Positions 1 to 10,732 of a stretch of 64,000 nt of DNA are shown piece after piece. Numbering within the stretch: the stretch's first letter is position 1; each line of letters starts with the position of its first letter. The translations under genes were made by a program, and so were the position numbers. The notes under the pieces are model-generated. The model ran no database searches, had not been told where the DNA came from, and saw nothing but the letters and a program-made list of their open reading frames with translations. This DNA comes from Venturia oleaginea. Lineage: Eukaryota; Ascomycota; Dothideomycetes; Venturiales; Venturiaceae. The DNA lies in assembly GCA_013176395.1 (NCBI GenBank), contig JABMLP010000026.1:434001-498000 (forward strand), in the 5' to 3' direction.

Positions 1-515
1 AACCATCAGATCGAACCACTCCCATTCTTTACCAACTACCTGCCACGATAGTCTCCGCAATTGCTTACACTCATCGCTGCTATTCCACAAGCCTCAAATC
101 CTCCCGCGTCAAAGACAGCAACCCACAGCAATAGACAGATGCACTTCTCCACCCTCCCGCTTCCTCTCATACACCTATTGTGGAGGACAACTTCCAATTT
201 TAGGCCATCCGGCGTTGCTCACAGGATTGCGCTCAGGTATCCCAAAATAATTGATGATAAATCGAGGAACGATTCTGGCTTTCGCAATGTCGATAAACAA
301 ATTAAGTTAAACCCTCGATTCAACTAAACCACAACTATCAGATTGAACCTCTCCCATTCTTCACCCAGCTACCTGCTACGATGGCCTCCGCAACTAATTC
401 CATCCTAATCGCTACCATTCCACAAGTCTCAAATCCTCCCGTGTCAAAAACACGAATCAATAACAACAGATGCAATTCTCCACCCACCCGCTTTCTCTTA
501 TACACCTATCTTCAA
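1..515. repeat. Diverged direct repeat, two ~185-bp copies
   Basis: Copy 1 (about 1-190) and copy 2 (about 327-512) share the same order of words over their whole length, including CTCCCATTCTT, TCTCCGCAA or CCTCCGCAA, ATTCCACAAG and TCAAATCCTCCCG, and both end in an ATACACCTAT block. The spacing is about 330 bp. The copies differ by many substitutions and small indels, so the duplication is old. No convincing protein is encoded in either copy. The unit could extend left of the window. Confidence 0.75.
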
Positions 516-1443
516 GAACACTCCTGAGCAGAAGGCTTCGGGTTCCTGCTTCTTGGATAGAGAGGGCGGTTGTAAGGGCGAGCGGCGATAGAAGGAAGAA
601 GACAAAAGAAACTTCATCTTTTGGTTCGGTTTGGTTTGGTTTGGTTTGGTTCGGTCACTCCTCCGCCTCCATATACTTATTCAATATACCGTAAATTTCG
701 TAGACGAGCGATTGGTGTACGGCTAGATTTTGTATGAGAAATCTGGATGCATAGAATCAAGTGGGCCAGAAAACACTAATAGTAATTATCCAAGCTACCC
801 TTGTCTTGTCTACAACTGTGCACGGAATCTACGGTAAGTGTAGAAGTGTATACAGTAGGATCGATACATAGAACAAGGAACGTGGTTCTCAACAGATCCG
901 AAGTCTATTCTCGAGGACATACGCTTGTATACGGTAATACTCGTATTGGCCTGTACTGTCCTTCTTGGTCTCTATTTTCGAAGTTGGAAAAAAACTGAAG
1001 TCGACCTCAATCACTCAAAAAGCAAAATATCTGGCTATTCCACTGAACGTGTTGTCTAAGCATAAGCCGCCCCAACCTGGAATCGTCATGTCATAAATCA
1101 TCTCCCTGCTTCAAACCAGTTACCGACAGACTCTTGTCACGTCTACGCCATTCATTCATACTATGTACACTCCCCGCCAGGATATAGTTGTGACCACAGT
1201 TTATATAGCTTTGCCAGCCTAGGCGGCTCGTGTACCTCTGGCACTTCAGATGGTGTAAAAATATTCATTTTATATGCAGGAACAGCAGTACTGCTTTACA
1301 CAAGGACCAATGGATGAGCGAAGGTATATCGGTCTTGCTCTGTCCTTTTAGAGAAATCGATCGCTCCCCTCGAGGTATTCAGTGTCCATAACGCCCACTC
1401 GTGTCTGATAAAACACGATTCAATTTTGTAAACTTTCACCACT
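513..1443. other. Non-coding stretch downstream of ISU1
   Basis: No gene seen. It holds a pentanucleotide microsatellite (GGTTT/GGTTC units, about 621-655). The right part lies beyond the ISU1 stop and probably contains its 3' untranslated region. Confidence 0.5.
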
Positions 1444-2239
1444 TCAAGCTGAAGCCACTTGCTCAATCTCAATCTTCGGCATTGGGGCTCCCGTTCCACC
1501 CAGATCGGTGGCCTTTGCCTTAGGGTTCTTGGTATAGTAGTTGTTGATGGCGGATTTGATGGCGTCCTCGGCAAGCATGGAGCAATGCACTACTCCGATG
1601 TCAGTGGTACATTATACCGACAAATAAATCCTCAATCTGTATTGGAGGCCAAAATGCGGATGGTACTTACGCTTCACAGGTGGCAAGCATAGCTCCTTTG
1701 CAATGTCCGTATTCCTAATCTTCGCCGCGTCATCCAACGACATACCCCTCACCAACTCCGTCAGATAGCTTGAGCTGGCAATGGCCGAGCCACAACCAAA
1801 TGTTTTGAATTTAACGTCGGAGATGGTATTCGAGTTGGGATCGACTCTGATCTGCAATTTCATCACGTCGCCACAAGCCGGCGCTCCTACGAGTCCGGTT
1901 CCAACATCGCCATCTGCCTTGGACATAGATCCTACATTTCGAGGATTGCTGTAATGATCGATGAGTGCTGCGCATGTTAGCGGAGTGTACAAGCAATAGT
2001 CATCGCGCATGTCGAAAGGGATTTGGTTACTCGGCGGAGAGTACACCCCGCTTTGCCACCAGAAATCCTCGATAGCGACCTGGGAGAGAAGACTTATCTT
2101 TCTCGTGGTAACTTCTTCTTGCGACGACCTGTGCGGCTCCTGGTGCTATCCTCGATTGGTAGGCGATCTGTGGTCTGGCAACGGTGGAAAGGATTCGTCC
2201 AGCTCTTGCTGGAACGGCGGCGAGTGCTCGCTGGAACAT
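1444..2239 (-). CDS. ISU1: Mitochondrial iron-sulfur cluster scaffold protein (IscU type)
   Basis: Scaffold on which Fe-S clusters are assembled in the mitochondrial matrix before transfer by the Hsp70/J-protein system. I read three exons on the minus strand: 2239-2080, 1967-1671 and 1589-1444. The N-terminus is rich in Arg and Ala and fits a mitochondrial presequence. The conserved core is almost invariant: DHYSNPRNVG, the first ligand Cys in GAPACGD, the second in FGCGSA, the third in LHCSML, and the LPPVK motif bound by the Hsp70. The second intron (1670-1590) is canonical GTAAGT...TAG. The first intron is odd. Its acceptor follows a good CTAAC branch site, but the expected donor after YHEK reads ATAAGT, not GTAAGT; the nearest GT donor lies 18 nt downstream, in phase, adding DKSSLP. 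I used that donor. Identity is very secure; the intron 1 donor is not. Confidence 0.93.
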
Positions 2240-3037
2240 GATATGGGTAAGTATTTGTACGGTTTAGACACTGTATCGAACGATGAAGCAATTGGTGTCG
2301 ACTTTCGTTTGATGGTATAGGTGTGGTGGTGGTGGATGTAGGTGTAACGGAGATGAACTTTTGGAATGATAATTGGAGGTGACGCCACTGCACTAGAATT
2401 GACTATCACACGTGACGACATTCTCGTTTGCATGATCCAACTCCCGAGGTCCTTGTCCTTCTTCGCCTTCATCTCCGTACCCGTTCCTCGATATCAATGC
2501 TGATGGCACCGACCTCATTCGATATAGAATGTCTACATACCACAAAATCTTCCCCATCTGATAGTTCGTGTCACAGGTTTCAAAGCATCTCCTTCGTATC
2601 CACGCTTCTCTTGACTCCCCCAATTTCCTATGTGAAGATAGATACACGACACGAGTCGTCTTGTCAGTATCTATACAGATTTTGCAACCTATTATCACCA
2701 GTAGCATTCTATATTCTGAAAGTATCTACATCTCCACATCTTAAGAAACTTACTGTATATTCTGTCGAGCCGGACTAAGTCCTACGTGTATAAGATGAGA
2801 TCAAAACTCCAAAACTGACATTTATACAGAGGCATCAAGCTGTCAATCTCGGTTTCAAGCCCTCGCGCCGACCCATCCATCAGGGTATATCGCGCATCGA
2901 AGGCAACGTTCTTAGTACCCACATGGCAGTGATCTGACCACCTATGCCATACCCCAGATCTTTACCGTTATATAACGCATACGAGTCGTCACTCAATCTC
3001 ATCTTTACAAAAGCTATAAACACCCAAACCACACATC
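2240..3037. other. Divergent intergenic region
   Basis: Lies between the 5' ends of ISU1 (minus) and the next plus-strand gene, so it should hold both promoters. A TATA-like TTATATAA lies near 2970, about 65 bp before the start codon at 3038. No gene is seen. Confidence 0.5.
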
Positions 3038-3703
3038 ATGGATGTCTCACAAAACATGAACACCTTGCAAACCACCATCACAACAATGCTAACTACAACC
3101 ACTACTAATATACCAACCTACGACCCATCCACCTTCAAAGAAAGCCTCCACACCCTCCCCCAAGAACTCCGCCAGCAGATCCTAACTCTCTTCCTCTCCA
3201 CGGTCCTCTCGCACGCGACAAAAAAAGACATACAACTCAACACCTCCCTTCGTAATCTCTACCGCAAAACAGCCATCCGCCGTCCCGCATTCTACGGCGC
3301 CTTACAGTATCACCACCACCTCCCCTCTCTCCACATGCGCGACATACGTTGCCCAGCTTGTTACTACATCCATTTTCGACTGGGAGAACTAGATATCAAA
3401 GTACCCAATATCTCAGTTTGGGCAGATTTTGTGAGGGAAGGGTATAAGGAGTTTGTTGATGCGGGAGGTGTTGTCGAAAACATGGTGCAAGCGGCGATTA
3501 AGGGGGTTTATGCGGGGAGGAGGGAGTATATGCAGAAGGGGGACGATCGGGGATGGGAGGGTCAATTAGAGGTGCAGCAGGCGGCGAAGGAAGTGTTCCT
3601 GAGGGGGTTTGTTGAGATGGCTAGGGCGACGGCGGATGCGAAGAACGGGACTTTGTCTCAGGCTGTTGCTAGGGATGAAGTGATTGTTGAAGTGGTGGAT
3701 TGA
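3038..3703 (+). CDS. Hypothetical protein, 221 aa
   Basis: Single-exon reading frame from ATG at 3038, preceded by a TATA-like box about 65 bp upstream and a pyrimidine/A-rich leader. I do not recognise the family. The first 45 residues are Thr-rich and low in complexity. The middle part (about residues 45-200) has balanced composition, with a CPAC pair near residue 108, an aromatic stretch (YYIHF) and helix-forming segments, which suggests real coding. There is no signal peptide or membrane segment. Codon use shifts from C-ending in the first half to G-rich in the second half. It may be lineage-specific. Confidence 0.6.
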   Translation: MDVSQNMNTLQTTITTMLTTTTTNIPTYDPSTFKESLHTLPQELRQQILTLFLSTVLSHATKKDIQLNTSLRNLYRKTAIRRPAFYGALQYHHHLPSLHMRDIRCPACYYIHFRLGELDIKVPNISVWADFVREGYKEFVDAGGVVENMVQAAIKGVYAGRREYMQKGDDRGWEGQLEVQQAAKEVFLRGFVEMARATADAKNGTLSQAVARDEVIVEVVD

Positions 3704-4194
3704 TGGTCAATTTATTCTTTCTATTCAAGGAGGACCGGGAGGGTATGCAGCGAGAGGATGGGATCCGAATTCACGTCATTTGTTGAACATTGATACTTGT
3801 AGACCTCTGACGGGATCATTTCTCGAAGCCGTCAGAAAGTTATCGATATCGATCTTAAGTTAGTAGAGTTTACATTTAAACCTAATGTCATGATTCGCTG
3901 ATTGTTGAAGGCTTGAAAGGCACCGAGTTAATGAAGCCACTGTGCTACCAAAAACATTTGATAATGGAGTGTACCATTTCTGCAAGCGCTATGGATAGTT
4001 TCAATGCCGTCGGTTGGTGGACTTTTCTTCCTTTGTTTCCAGTCCAACGCATTAATTACTACCACCTTGGCCATCACCATTTCAAAACTGCCTATACAAC
4101 ATTCTACCCTTTCCAATACTGTTATCCTTCCAAGGACAAGAACTATATGAAATAGCAAGATAGTTCAATACCAGTATGCTATCTAACTCAAAGC
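3704..4194. other. Intergenic, with a palindromic-element fragment
   Basis: Contains a copy of the short dispersed element at about 3834-3865 (CAGAAAGTTATCGATATCG). No gene is seen; the remaining open frames are short and out of character. Confidence 0.4.
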
Positions 4195-4806
4195 TCAAGC
4201 ATCATCGTCACTTAAGTTCCAACCCATCCTACTCCCCAAAGGCGTAATCTCAATCTTCCTCACCTCAAACCTAATACCCCTACCCTCACCCCCCTCTTCT
4301 TCAAAACTCATGCAACAACAACTATACCTGCCATCTCCACTTCTCTGCTGAATCAATTGTGGGCGAGCCGTGGGACTGAGGAGGGGAGACGTGGTTTCTG
4401 AGCTTAGCGATCCAGAGGCGGAGAGATTGGACCCCGCCGAGCTGTGGGTGAATTGCAGCATCGAGGCAGTTGATTTCGTTGTATGCTTAAACGCCGTGCT
4501 AGATGTTGGGAAGGTGAGGGCCGGAATCTCGCAATTACATTTCTTCGCTGCGAGGTTGAGGGCAGCTGTGTTTGCGCTGTCGAGAGTGGGATAGGCACCG
4601 CCTACAAATGTGAAATCTGTGTCGTATGGTTTTGGTTGGGATAAGGAATCTGGGTTCTGTTGGAGAGATGGTTGGTTTGGTTGCCAGGAAGGAGTTGGTT
4701 TGGGATTGACGTTTGAGTGGAGAAAATAACTTACGATTTCATCGTCATCGGTTTGTACGATGACAAAGCTTTCGTGTGCTGGATTCAATGTTTGTGAGTT
4801 CGTCAT
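4195..4806 (-). CDS. Hypothetical protein, 203 aa
   Basis: Minus-strand frame from ATG at 4806. The family is not recognised by name. The N-terminus (HESFVIVQTDDDEIV) and the segment VGGAYPTLDSANTAAL resemble a common layout in small fungal proteins where a strand region is followed by a 'TLDSAN..A' helix. A Ser/Thr-rich linker occupies residues 105-150, and the C-terminus (RGIRFEVRKIEITPLG) looks like a beta hairpin. A GTAAGT donor at 4734 and a TTTGTAG acceptor at 4602 could define a 133-bp intron, but splicing would shift the frame into a poorer sequence and stop early. I therefore keep it as one exon. Confidence 0.55.
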   Translation of the reverse strand: MTNSQTLNPAHESFVIVQTDDDEIVSYFLHSNVNPKPTPSWQPNQPSLQQNPDSLSQPKPYDTDFTFVGGAYPTLDSANTAALNLAAKKCNCEIPALTFPTSSTAFKHTTKSTASMLQFTHSSAGSNLSASGSLSSETTSPLLSPTARPQLIQQRSGDGRYSCCCMSFEEEGGEGRGIRFEVRKIEITPLGSRMGWNLSDDDA

Positions 4807-5539
4807 TGTGGTACCGCTTTATTGTGGTGTTTGTGGTCTCTGTAAATTTGTTAGAAAGACGGAATCGTCGGCTTTCATGGCCTGCGAGGAGGCATTGGGA
4901 GTTGGTCGTGATCTCGACATCGTGATTCAAGAGCGTGATGGAGGGAACGTATGATGAGGAAGTCATATTATTGATTTTGAAAGGTGAAGTATAGGGAGCA
5001 GCTCGTGGCAATCGGTGACAGCGCCCCTGTGTGCGTGTGATCAAGTAACGGCTGTTACTTCTGCTTGAATGGTTCTTACCTTCCTTGGCTTGAGCCGAGG
5101 GCTATTTGTAATAACTGGATTGTTAAGTCCTTTATGTTGCGGTGAATATGAAGATCAGACAATATGGCCATCGAAGTAGGATGCCATAAAAGCCAAATGA
5201 AAGAGGTACTGGAAGACGGATATGAAACTCGAAAGGATAGAAGATTTGAAAGCAGAAAAGGTAGTGAAGGCTTTCTAATAGATCAGCAAGAGAGGGACTG
5301 GTTGGTAGTAGGATCGACAAATCTTTCGAAAAATGAGGCTCAGCTCACCATGATGATGGAAGTTACCGTGGTTCCGCGCTCCGCATAACCATAACCAAGA
5401 AGAACTGGCCAATTAAAACCCCACGTAATCTCGGACCGTTACGTTGCCTCGTTCGCTGCAAATTTTGTGCCATTGAGAAAGAGGTAGTTCTTCAAAGAAA
5501 TTGGTTCTAGATTTCGAGATGACTGAAAAGAGAAGCCCG
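4807..5539. other. Intergenic, no gene seen
   Basis: Upstream side of the 4195-4806 gene and beyond the 3' end of the ABC-transporter relic. Short open frames on both strands show no recognisable domain. Confidence 0.4.
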
Positions 5540-7634
5540 ATGAACCCGATCTATGACGTTTAGTCTGACATTTTCCTCCTTTCGTTTTCAAGACCACGTA
5601 AGCCAGAAATCTATACCCGATCGTCAAAATACCGAGGGCGAGAATATTGTTTCCAAGATTGTCATCTAGTTTATATAGCTTGAGGGCTTCTTCGTCGGTT
5701 TCTTGGGGACATGTCCCATCCGGAAGTTTCTGAAAACCCGAATAGGTGAAGTTCTGTTCTGAGTGGCGTGACGGCCAGAGAAGCAACCGAGTATTTTAGA
5801 TAGCTTAGATGATTGAAGGCCTGCAAAATGCAGAAATACTGATACTCATCGTCCCTCCCATCATCTGAGCCAAACCAAGGAAGATCGAAGTAACATTGAC
5901 GGCGAAAACTATTTGGCTGAAAAGTGTGTTGAACAAGATTCTTAGAGATTCGCCGCAGCTGACAAGGCAAAAGCAAAGGTACGCAATGATGAAGAAAACC
6001 GGCGCTGTTAGAGGCAGGCCCACTGCGCAGTCTGCTAAGATGGCGAAAAGAAGGCCTGAAACGATCTCGAAAGATAGTTCTAGAACAGTGTACTGCAGGA
6101 AAAATGCTTCCAAGATGTAGGCTCGATCATCGTGCCTCCGGTAGAAACTGCTTGCTCGAAAGGATATGCCACTACGTTCTGAAGCATTTCAACACAATAA
6201 AGTGGAGAGATTTGCTGAATGAATCCTAGACGAGACTGAATATACTGTAGTAGTCGTGTTTGAGAGAGGACTGAAGAACAATGCAGCAACAATTCCCAGC
6301 CCCTTCGATGAGAACTTGAACTTTTTCGCGAGCCGCCGCCTCCCTATATGCGTGCCGCAAATCGATGATAATAAGATCCAGGGCAAAATCGGCTGGGTCG
6401 TGGTTTGTGGCCAGTCATGGTCAGAGTACGCCCCTCGGTCACGAATCCTTTCAGCACTTCCAAGATTGATGCAGCTGTGAAATCCTCCATCCCAAAAGCG
6501 GGTTCGTCAAGAAGAAAAACTCGAGGGTCGGTGAGAATTTGAATGGCGATCGCCACTCCTCTCTTTTCTCCCCCGCAGATCTGATCAAGCTGCTGGCGCA
6601 GTCCCTGTACCCCATTTGTAGAAGCAGTCCTTTTGCGCGCCTATGCTTTTCCGCCTTTGACATCCACTTTGACAGACGTAGTCAAGCTGCAAATTGCAGC
6701 TTTTCTCTTACAGTCAACGATGGTAGCAATACATCTTCATATTGTGTTACAAAAGACATGATGGACTGTAACACGGCTTTGCACGGGGCTACAACGTAGC
6801 TTACCATTGACATCGTAGTGTAAGCTTAGACCGTTTCTGAGCCTTTAGGTCATGCCGCATAATAGTGGTGTTTTTCCCGAGCCCGAAGGTCGACTCAAAA
6901 GTCGAGTTGACGGGTTTGAGATGTCCAGAGGTTTGAACTTCCATCGCCATCGCTGGAGGGTGCTAGTCTGCACACCAGGTCGATAACTCTCGAGCCGAAT
7001 TGTCCTTACTGCTTGCGTGGCTCAAGCTGTCACTCGTTCTTTTCCAGCCGAGTTGTCAGCATCGGTTTGTTGGGCATTCGCAAGGCGTATCTCGTGCCCC
7101 AGGGTCGAAAGTGCAACCATCGCGAGTGTAGGCCTCTATATCCAGTCCGGTGGAAGTCCCAGAGCCTTCAATTGAAAGTTTCCGCTGTATTACAGACACC
7201 CAAGATGGCTTTCTCCTCCGGGCAATGGACAGTCGTAACAGTGATCCCCGAATTCATTAGTGCCGAGAGCACCGAAAGCATTGAACTGAAGAAGAAGTCA
7301 TCTGGTGTCGTTGATGAGTTTGTATCAGGAAAAAAGATCTATCAATAACGCCCGAGAATTGATTGAGCAAGGAGCTTGCGACTTGCTCAATTGAAACCCA
7401 TCATGTGACTCTATGGTCCTAGCGTGGCTCAGAGGGGAGACCTGGAGAAATGCTGTCAGGTCACTCTTGGCGACAGGGGTTCTTTGATTAAAAGGATCAG
7501 GCCGGAATGTGATATTCCGAACTCATGTATTGGCTGAGAATTGATCTTGGCATGCACCACGACTAGCCCCACCCGAGAGGACTTGGCGAACATTCAATAC
7601 TATACCTTTGTCGTTATTATCACGCACTAATTTA

Positions 7635-7653
7635 AAGAGAGAGAGAGAGAGAG
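7635..7653. repeat. (GA)n microsatellite
   Basis: About nine AG/GA dinucleotides in a row inside the ABC-transporter relic. Confidence 0.9.
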
Positions 7654-7722
7654 TAGTGTTTCGGAGTTGCGAAGGCTCATCGCTCAATTCGGTCCGTTCG
7701 AATCAAGATCACACCCAGGACC

Positions 7723-7890
7723 GATGGACTATTTTAATGATAAATTTGCAGCGATCCGGACTTTGAAAGATGGACAGAAAATTATCAATATCGATCTTTA
7801 GTTAGAGACGGACTATTTTGTTGATAAATTCCTAGCGATCCGGACTTTAAAAGATGAACAGAAAACCTTGAATATCAACCTTGAGTTAGA
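7723..7890. repeat. Two tandem ~84-bp units within the transporter relic
   Basis: Unit 1 (about 7723-7806) and unit 2 (about 7807-7890) both run from GGACTATTTT through GCGATCCGGACTTT to GTTAGA with scattered substitutions. Each contains imperfect inverted arms (GATAAATTT and AAAATTATCAATATCG) typical of the dispersed palindromic element also seen at 42.8, 51.8, 54.1 and 62.4 kb. This looks like an element copy that was duplicated in place. Confidence 0.75.
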
Positions 7891-9121
7891 ACTGTCAAAA
7901 TGGTTCTAGCTGTGGGAAGTACAGACATGAGAAGTGATCACCTTTCGTTTCTTTCTCTCTCGAAGAGCTCGATGTCGACGCTCGTGCGATATGTCTCAAA
8001 CATGAGATTGAGATAGCCCTTCAATGCAAAAGCCACATAGATGGAACCTTGTCGAGGACGAATTCCAGCCAGACATCTATCCAATTTTGTAGAGGATACA
8101 GCCCGCGACAACGCCGATAGATACAGCTTCGAGGAAGACACCCAAGAGACTCATCGGATCGCTCAATGGGACAAGGAATGTTCGGGAAGTGAGGACTCGC
8201 AACCGTCGAATGGCAGGGACTTCTTTGACTTTGTCGGTATCCTCTAGTAATGATGCTGTTACAGCTACTTCTAGTGACGATACTGTTGCAGTTGCCTTCC
8301 TCATGGTATTTTGGAACTTCACTTCGAAAACAGCATTTGAACGTTTTCTCCGGGTGAAAGGCGTTCGTAACATCCAAGCCGGTTGTAGTTTCGTCTGGAT
8401 GTAAGACGGACGGAATTGACAGAAGCTGAATGGCCAGACTCGTTCGTCTCTTCTCGCCTCCACTGCAGCGTGTTACTTTCGTATTGGCTGCTTCTTTCAG
8501 CGAAACCTCAAATATATCATCTTCGACGATCCCGCAGGGTTAGAACTCTGCATTGGTTGATGATTCTCGAAGTCTCAAATCGGCCAAGCACTGTCGGGTT
8601 TCTCGCGTGGTTAAAGAAGGGATTGGAACATCCTATTGCATGCGATAAGCGCTCTTGATTCCGGATATGGAGTACCACCGTTGAATGATGTGTTTCCCTT
8701 GACTTTGAGCCTGCCATCTTCGAGATGCACGGAGATCACAGTAAGACTGATGAATGTGTTAGCTGAAGGTTTTGCATTCGACGGGTTATCTACCTCACAG
8801 GCTTGTCCTCCCAGACCCGCTCCCTTCAATTATTGCAGTCAATGTCCCTTGAGGGAAATTGGCAGAAACATTGTTAAGTAGTGTTTTCGTATGCATTTCG
8901 TCTCCTTCCCTGTCTTGATCTTTAGTCTGTAAACGCGAGCGCGATCATTCGAGAGCGCTTTCATTCTTTTCCACAGCGACGACGAGTCCATTTAGATATC
9001 AACAGGAGCCAGAGGACGAAATGACATGTCGTTGTTGTACGATAATATCACTGGGCCCAGGTTCTTCTCCTAGCTCGGCTGCATCATCACCACCCGCTCT
9101 ATTGACCATTTCTATATCCAT

Positions 9122-9943
9122 CGAGACGACACAAATGAAGTTAGTCTTCACCGCTCGGTGGTAGAATTGAAAGTAGCGTAGTCAGGAGTAGTGAACACAA
9201 GAGCTGATGAGATGAAACGTTTGAACGAGAACGAGCCTGGGCAACGGCACACTCGACAGATGTAAATGTAAGAAGACAGTCTATTGAATGGAGAGTCTTG
9301 AACTTACGTCTTACTGACTTGAAGGCGGTCCCGTTGGAGATCTGAAGATGTGCGCGCGTTTGTGAAGATTTCTTGGCCTCGCCAGAAGTTTTACGACGGG
9401 TACGAGCATCTTGCCGACGCTCGGATCGTGGAGGGCTTGAGCGAGTAATGGTTTGCATAATGTCTCTAGACTCGTCGAGAAGATGCCGAAGTCGCCTAAA
9501 GCCAAATGTCAACACCAATGCCCTATCACAATCTCTTTCTTTCAGACACTTGTTGTTGTTTACCTTTAGAATCGTACAGCGGAGCTGCAACGCAACGATT
9601 GTGCAGATTTCGGAACCGGATTCAGCTCGGCACTATCTCGATCCTTTTCAAGCCGGGGTAGCTACTTTCAACATTTCTAGAAAGCAGCAAATTCCCAATT
9701 CAATCTAAGATGCATAGATTGGTCATGGTCAGAACGGACCAGGCCAGCCTTGCAAGGGGACTTCGTACTATGGTACACAGTGCATTGTCTTTCGGAAGAC
9801 CACGCCGAGCTTGGTATTCCGCAACGGACGACCTCTTGCAGATCATACAGGAGCCCCGGAGTTAACTGCGAGAGTGGCATTAGTCAGATGTTATTCACCC
9901 ATCATGATCGCATTCGTTATCGTTTTCACCTTGGTACCTTATA
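9122..9943. other. Region between the ABC relic and the transposon derivative
   Basis: A 149-codon open frame on the minus strand (9141-9590) has no recognisable domain, and overlapping frames look equally plausible, so I do not call a gene. The right end (from about 9876) is the first unit of an 81-bp tandem repeat interrupted by a transposon. Confidence 0.35.
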
Positions 9944-10730
9944 ACGTGTTTCACCATTCACTTGGCCACCCCACTCACTTGGCCACCCAACCAAAAAAGT
10001 CTAATCCCTTCGTACAATTATCGCGATAATGTCAACACCAACCCCCGGATCGGCTTGCAAAGAGGCTAGAATACTTCTTGCGAAGCAGAGCTTTCAAACG
10101 AATCCAAATTTAAGTCAACGTCAAATCTCAGCGTCGTACGATATTCCTCGATCTACACTTCACTCTCGTCTTCAAGGTGGTAAACCACGAAGCGAATCTA
10201 ACCACCAAAAGAGAAAGTTACAAATACATGAAGAGCAGGCTCTGGTTCAGTGGATCCTAGACCTTGATCGACGAGGATTTCCGCCCCAAATTATCGACGT
10301 ACGACGAATGGCAAACGCTTTACTCGAAAAACGCGGTACGAATCCTCCACCGTCTTAGTCGGGAAGAACTGGGTATCCCGCTTCATCAACGCTCAGCCGG
10401 AGCTTTGTACGAAGTGGAATCGTAAATTCCATTCACAGCGTGCAAAATGCGAAGATCCAGCGACAATCAACGCGTGGTTTCAGCGTGTTGAAGAGACGCC
10501 CTCACCACCAGCTGCAGGAAGTCGTCGTACGACAGCGAGCATTACCAACATGTAGTGGCTGCGGTATTCAAGGTCATAAGATTAATCGAAGCCCAAATAC
10601 GTAAAGAATGTATTGTTAGAATTATTTTAATAAAAGCTGTATTGGTGGGAGGTTTATCGCACGATGACTTGAGATTTAGTGGTTGGGGTGGCCAAGTGAG
10701 TGGGATGGCCAAGTGAGTGGTGAAACACGT
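9944..10730 (+). mobile_element. Deletion derivative of a pogo/Fot-like DNA transposon (787 bp)
   Basis: Terminal inverted repeats of about 45 bp (left 9944-9988, right 10686-10730) differ at two positions. They start ACGTGTTTCACC and carry an internally doubled word TCACTTGGCCAYCCCA. Both ends are flanked by TA (9942-9943 and 10731-10732), the target duplication of the Tc1/mariner/pogo superfamily. The interior keeps only the DNA-binding part of the transposase, so the element is non-autonomous. The adjacent tandem repeat supplies an uninterrupted copy of the target. Confidence 0.88.
10029..10556 (+). pseudogene. Truncated pogo/Fot transposase, N-terminal DNA-binding domains only
   Basis: From ATG at 10029 the frame encodes a psq-type helix-turn-helix (LSQRQISASYDIPRSTL) followed by the start of a CENP-B/Tc5-type helix-turn-helix (EEQALVQWILDLDRRGFPP). 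It breaks at a stop near 10356. The protein resumes in another frame with VGKNWVSRFINAQPELC and runs to AWFQRVEE before ending near 10556. The whole DDE catalytic domain is missing. The resumed part aligns with the larger element at 24.8-26.6 kb (VGKNWAERFI ... AWFKLV), so the two are members of one transposon group. Confidence 0.85.
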
Positions 10731-10732
10731 TA

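Larger units (their letters stand above)
5540..9121 (-). pseudogene. Relic of a full-size ABCG-type transporter (NBD-TMD-NBD-TMD)
   Basis: Pieces of one transporter lie in the correct order on the minus strand but in changing frames with many stops. From 9121: a plausible start MDIEMVNRAGG; a first Walker A at about 8823-8801 reading GSGSGRTSL, with Lys replaced by Arg and a stop right after; a fragment KVKGNTSFNGG near 8700; the start of the first membrane domain (VPLSDPMSLLGVFLEA, FETYRTSVDIELFERE) at 8180-7938; a Cys-containing loop near 7250; a second Walker A (GSGKT) at about 6886-6865; a degraded signature ICGGEKRGVAIAIQ with Walker B VFLLDEP at 6570-6490; and second membrane-domain segments FFLQYTVLELSFEIVSGLL (6110-6040) and LPDGTC...ALKLYKLDDNLG (5730-5640). 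Such proteins usually exceed 1000 residues and export lipids or drugs. Tandem repeats have invaded the middle. It cannot be functional as written. Confidence 0.85.

Noticed and set aside
4602..4734. 133-bp intron in the 4195-4806 gene
   Set aside because: Boundary signals exist, but removing it moves translation into a low-quality frame that stops after about 65 codons.
9141..9590. 149-codon minus-strand frame upstream of the ABC relic
   Set aside because: Overlapping frames look equally plausible, there is no domain, and the composition (Ser, Arg, Leu) is that of random open sequence.
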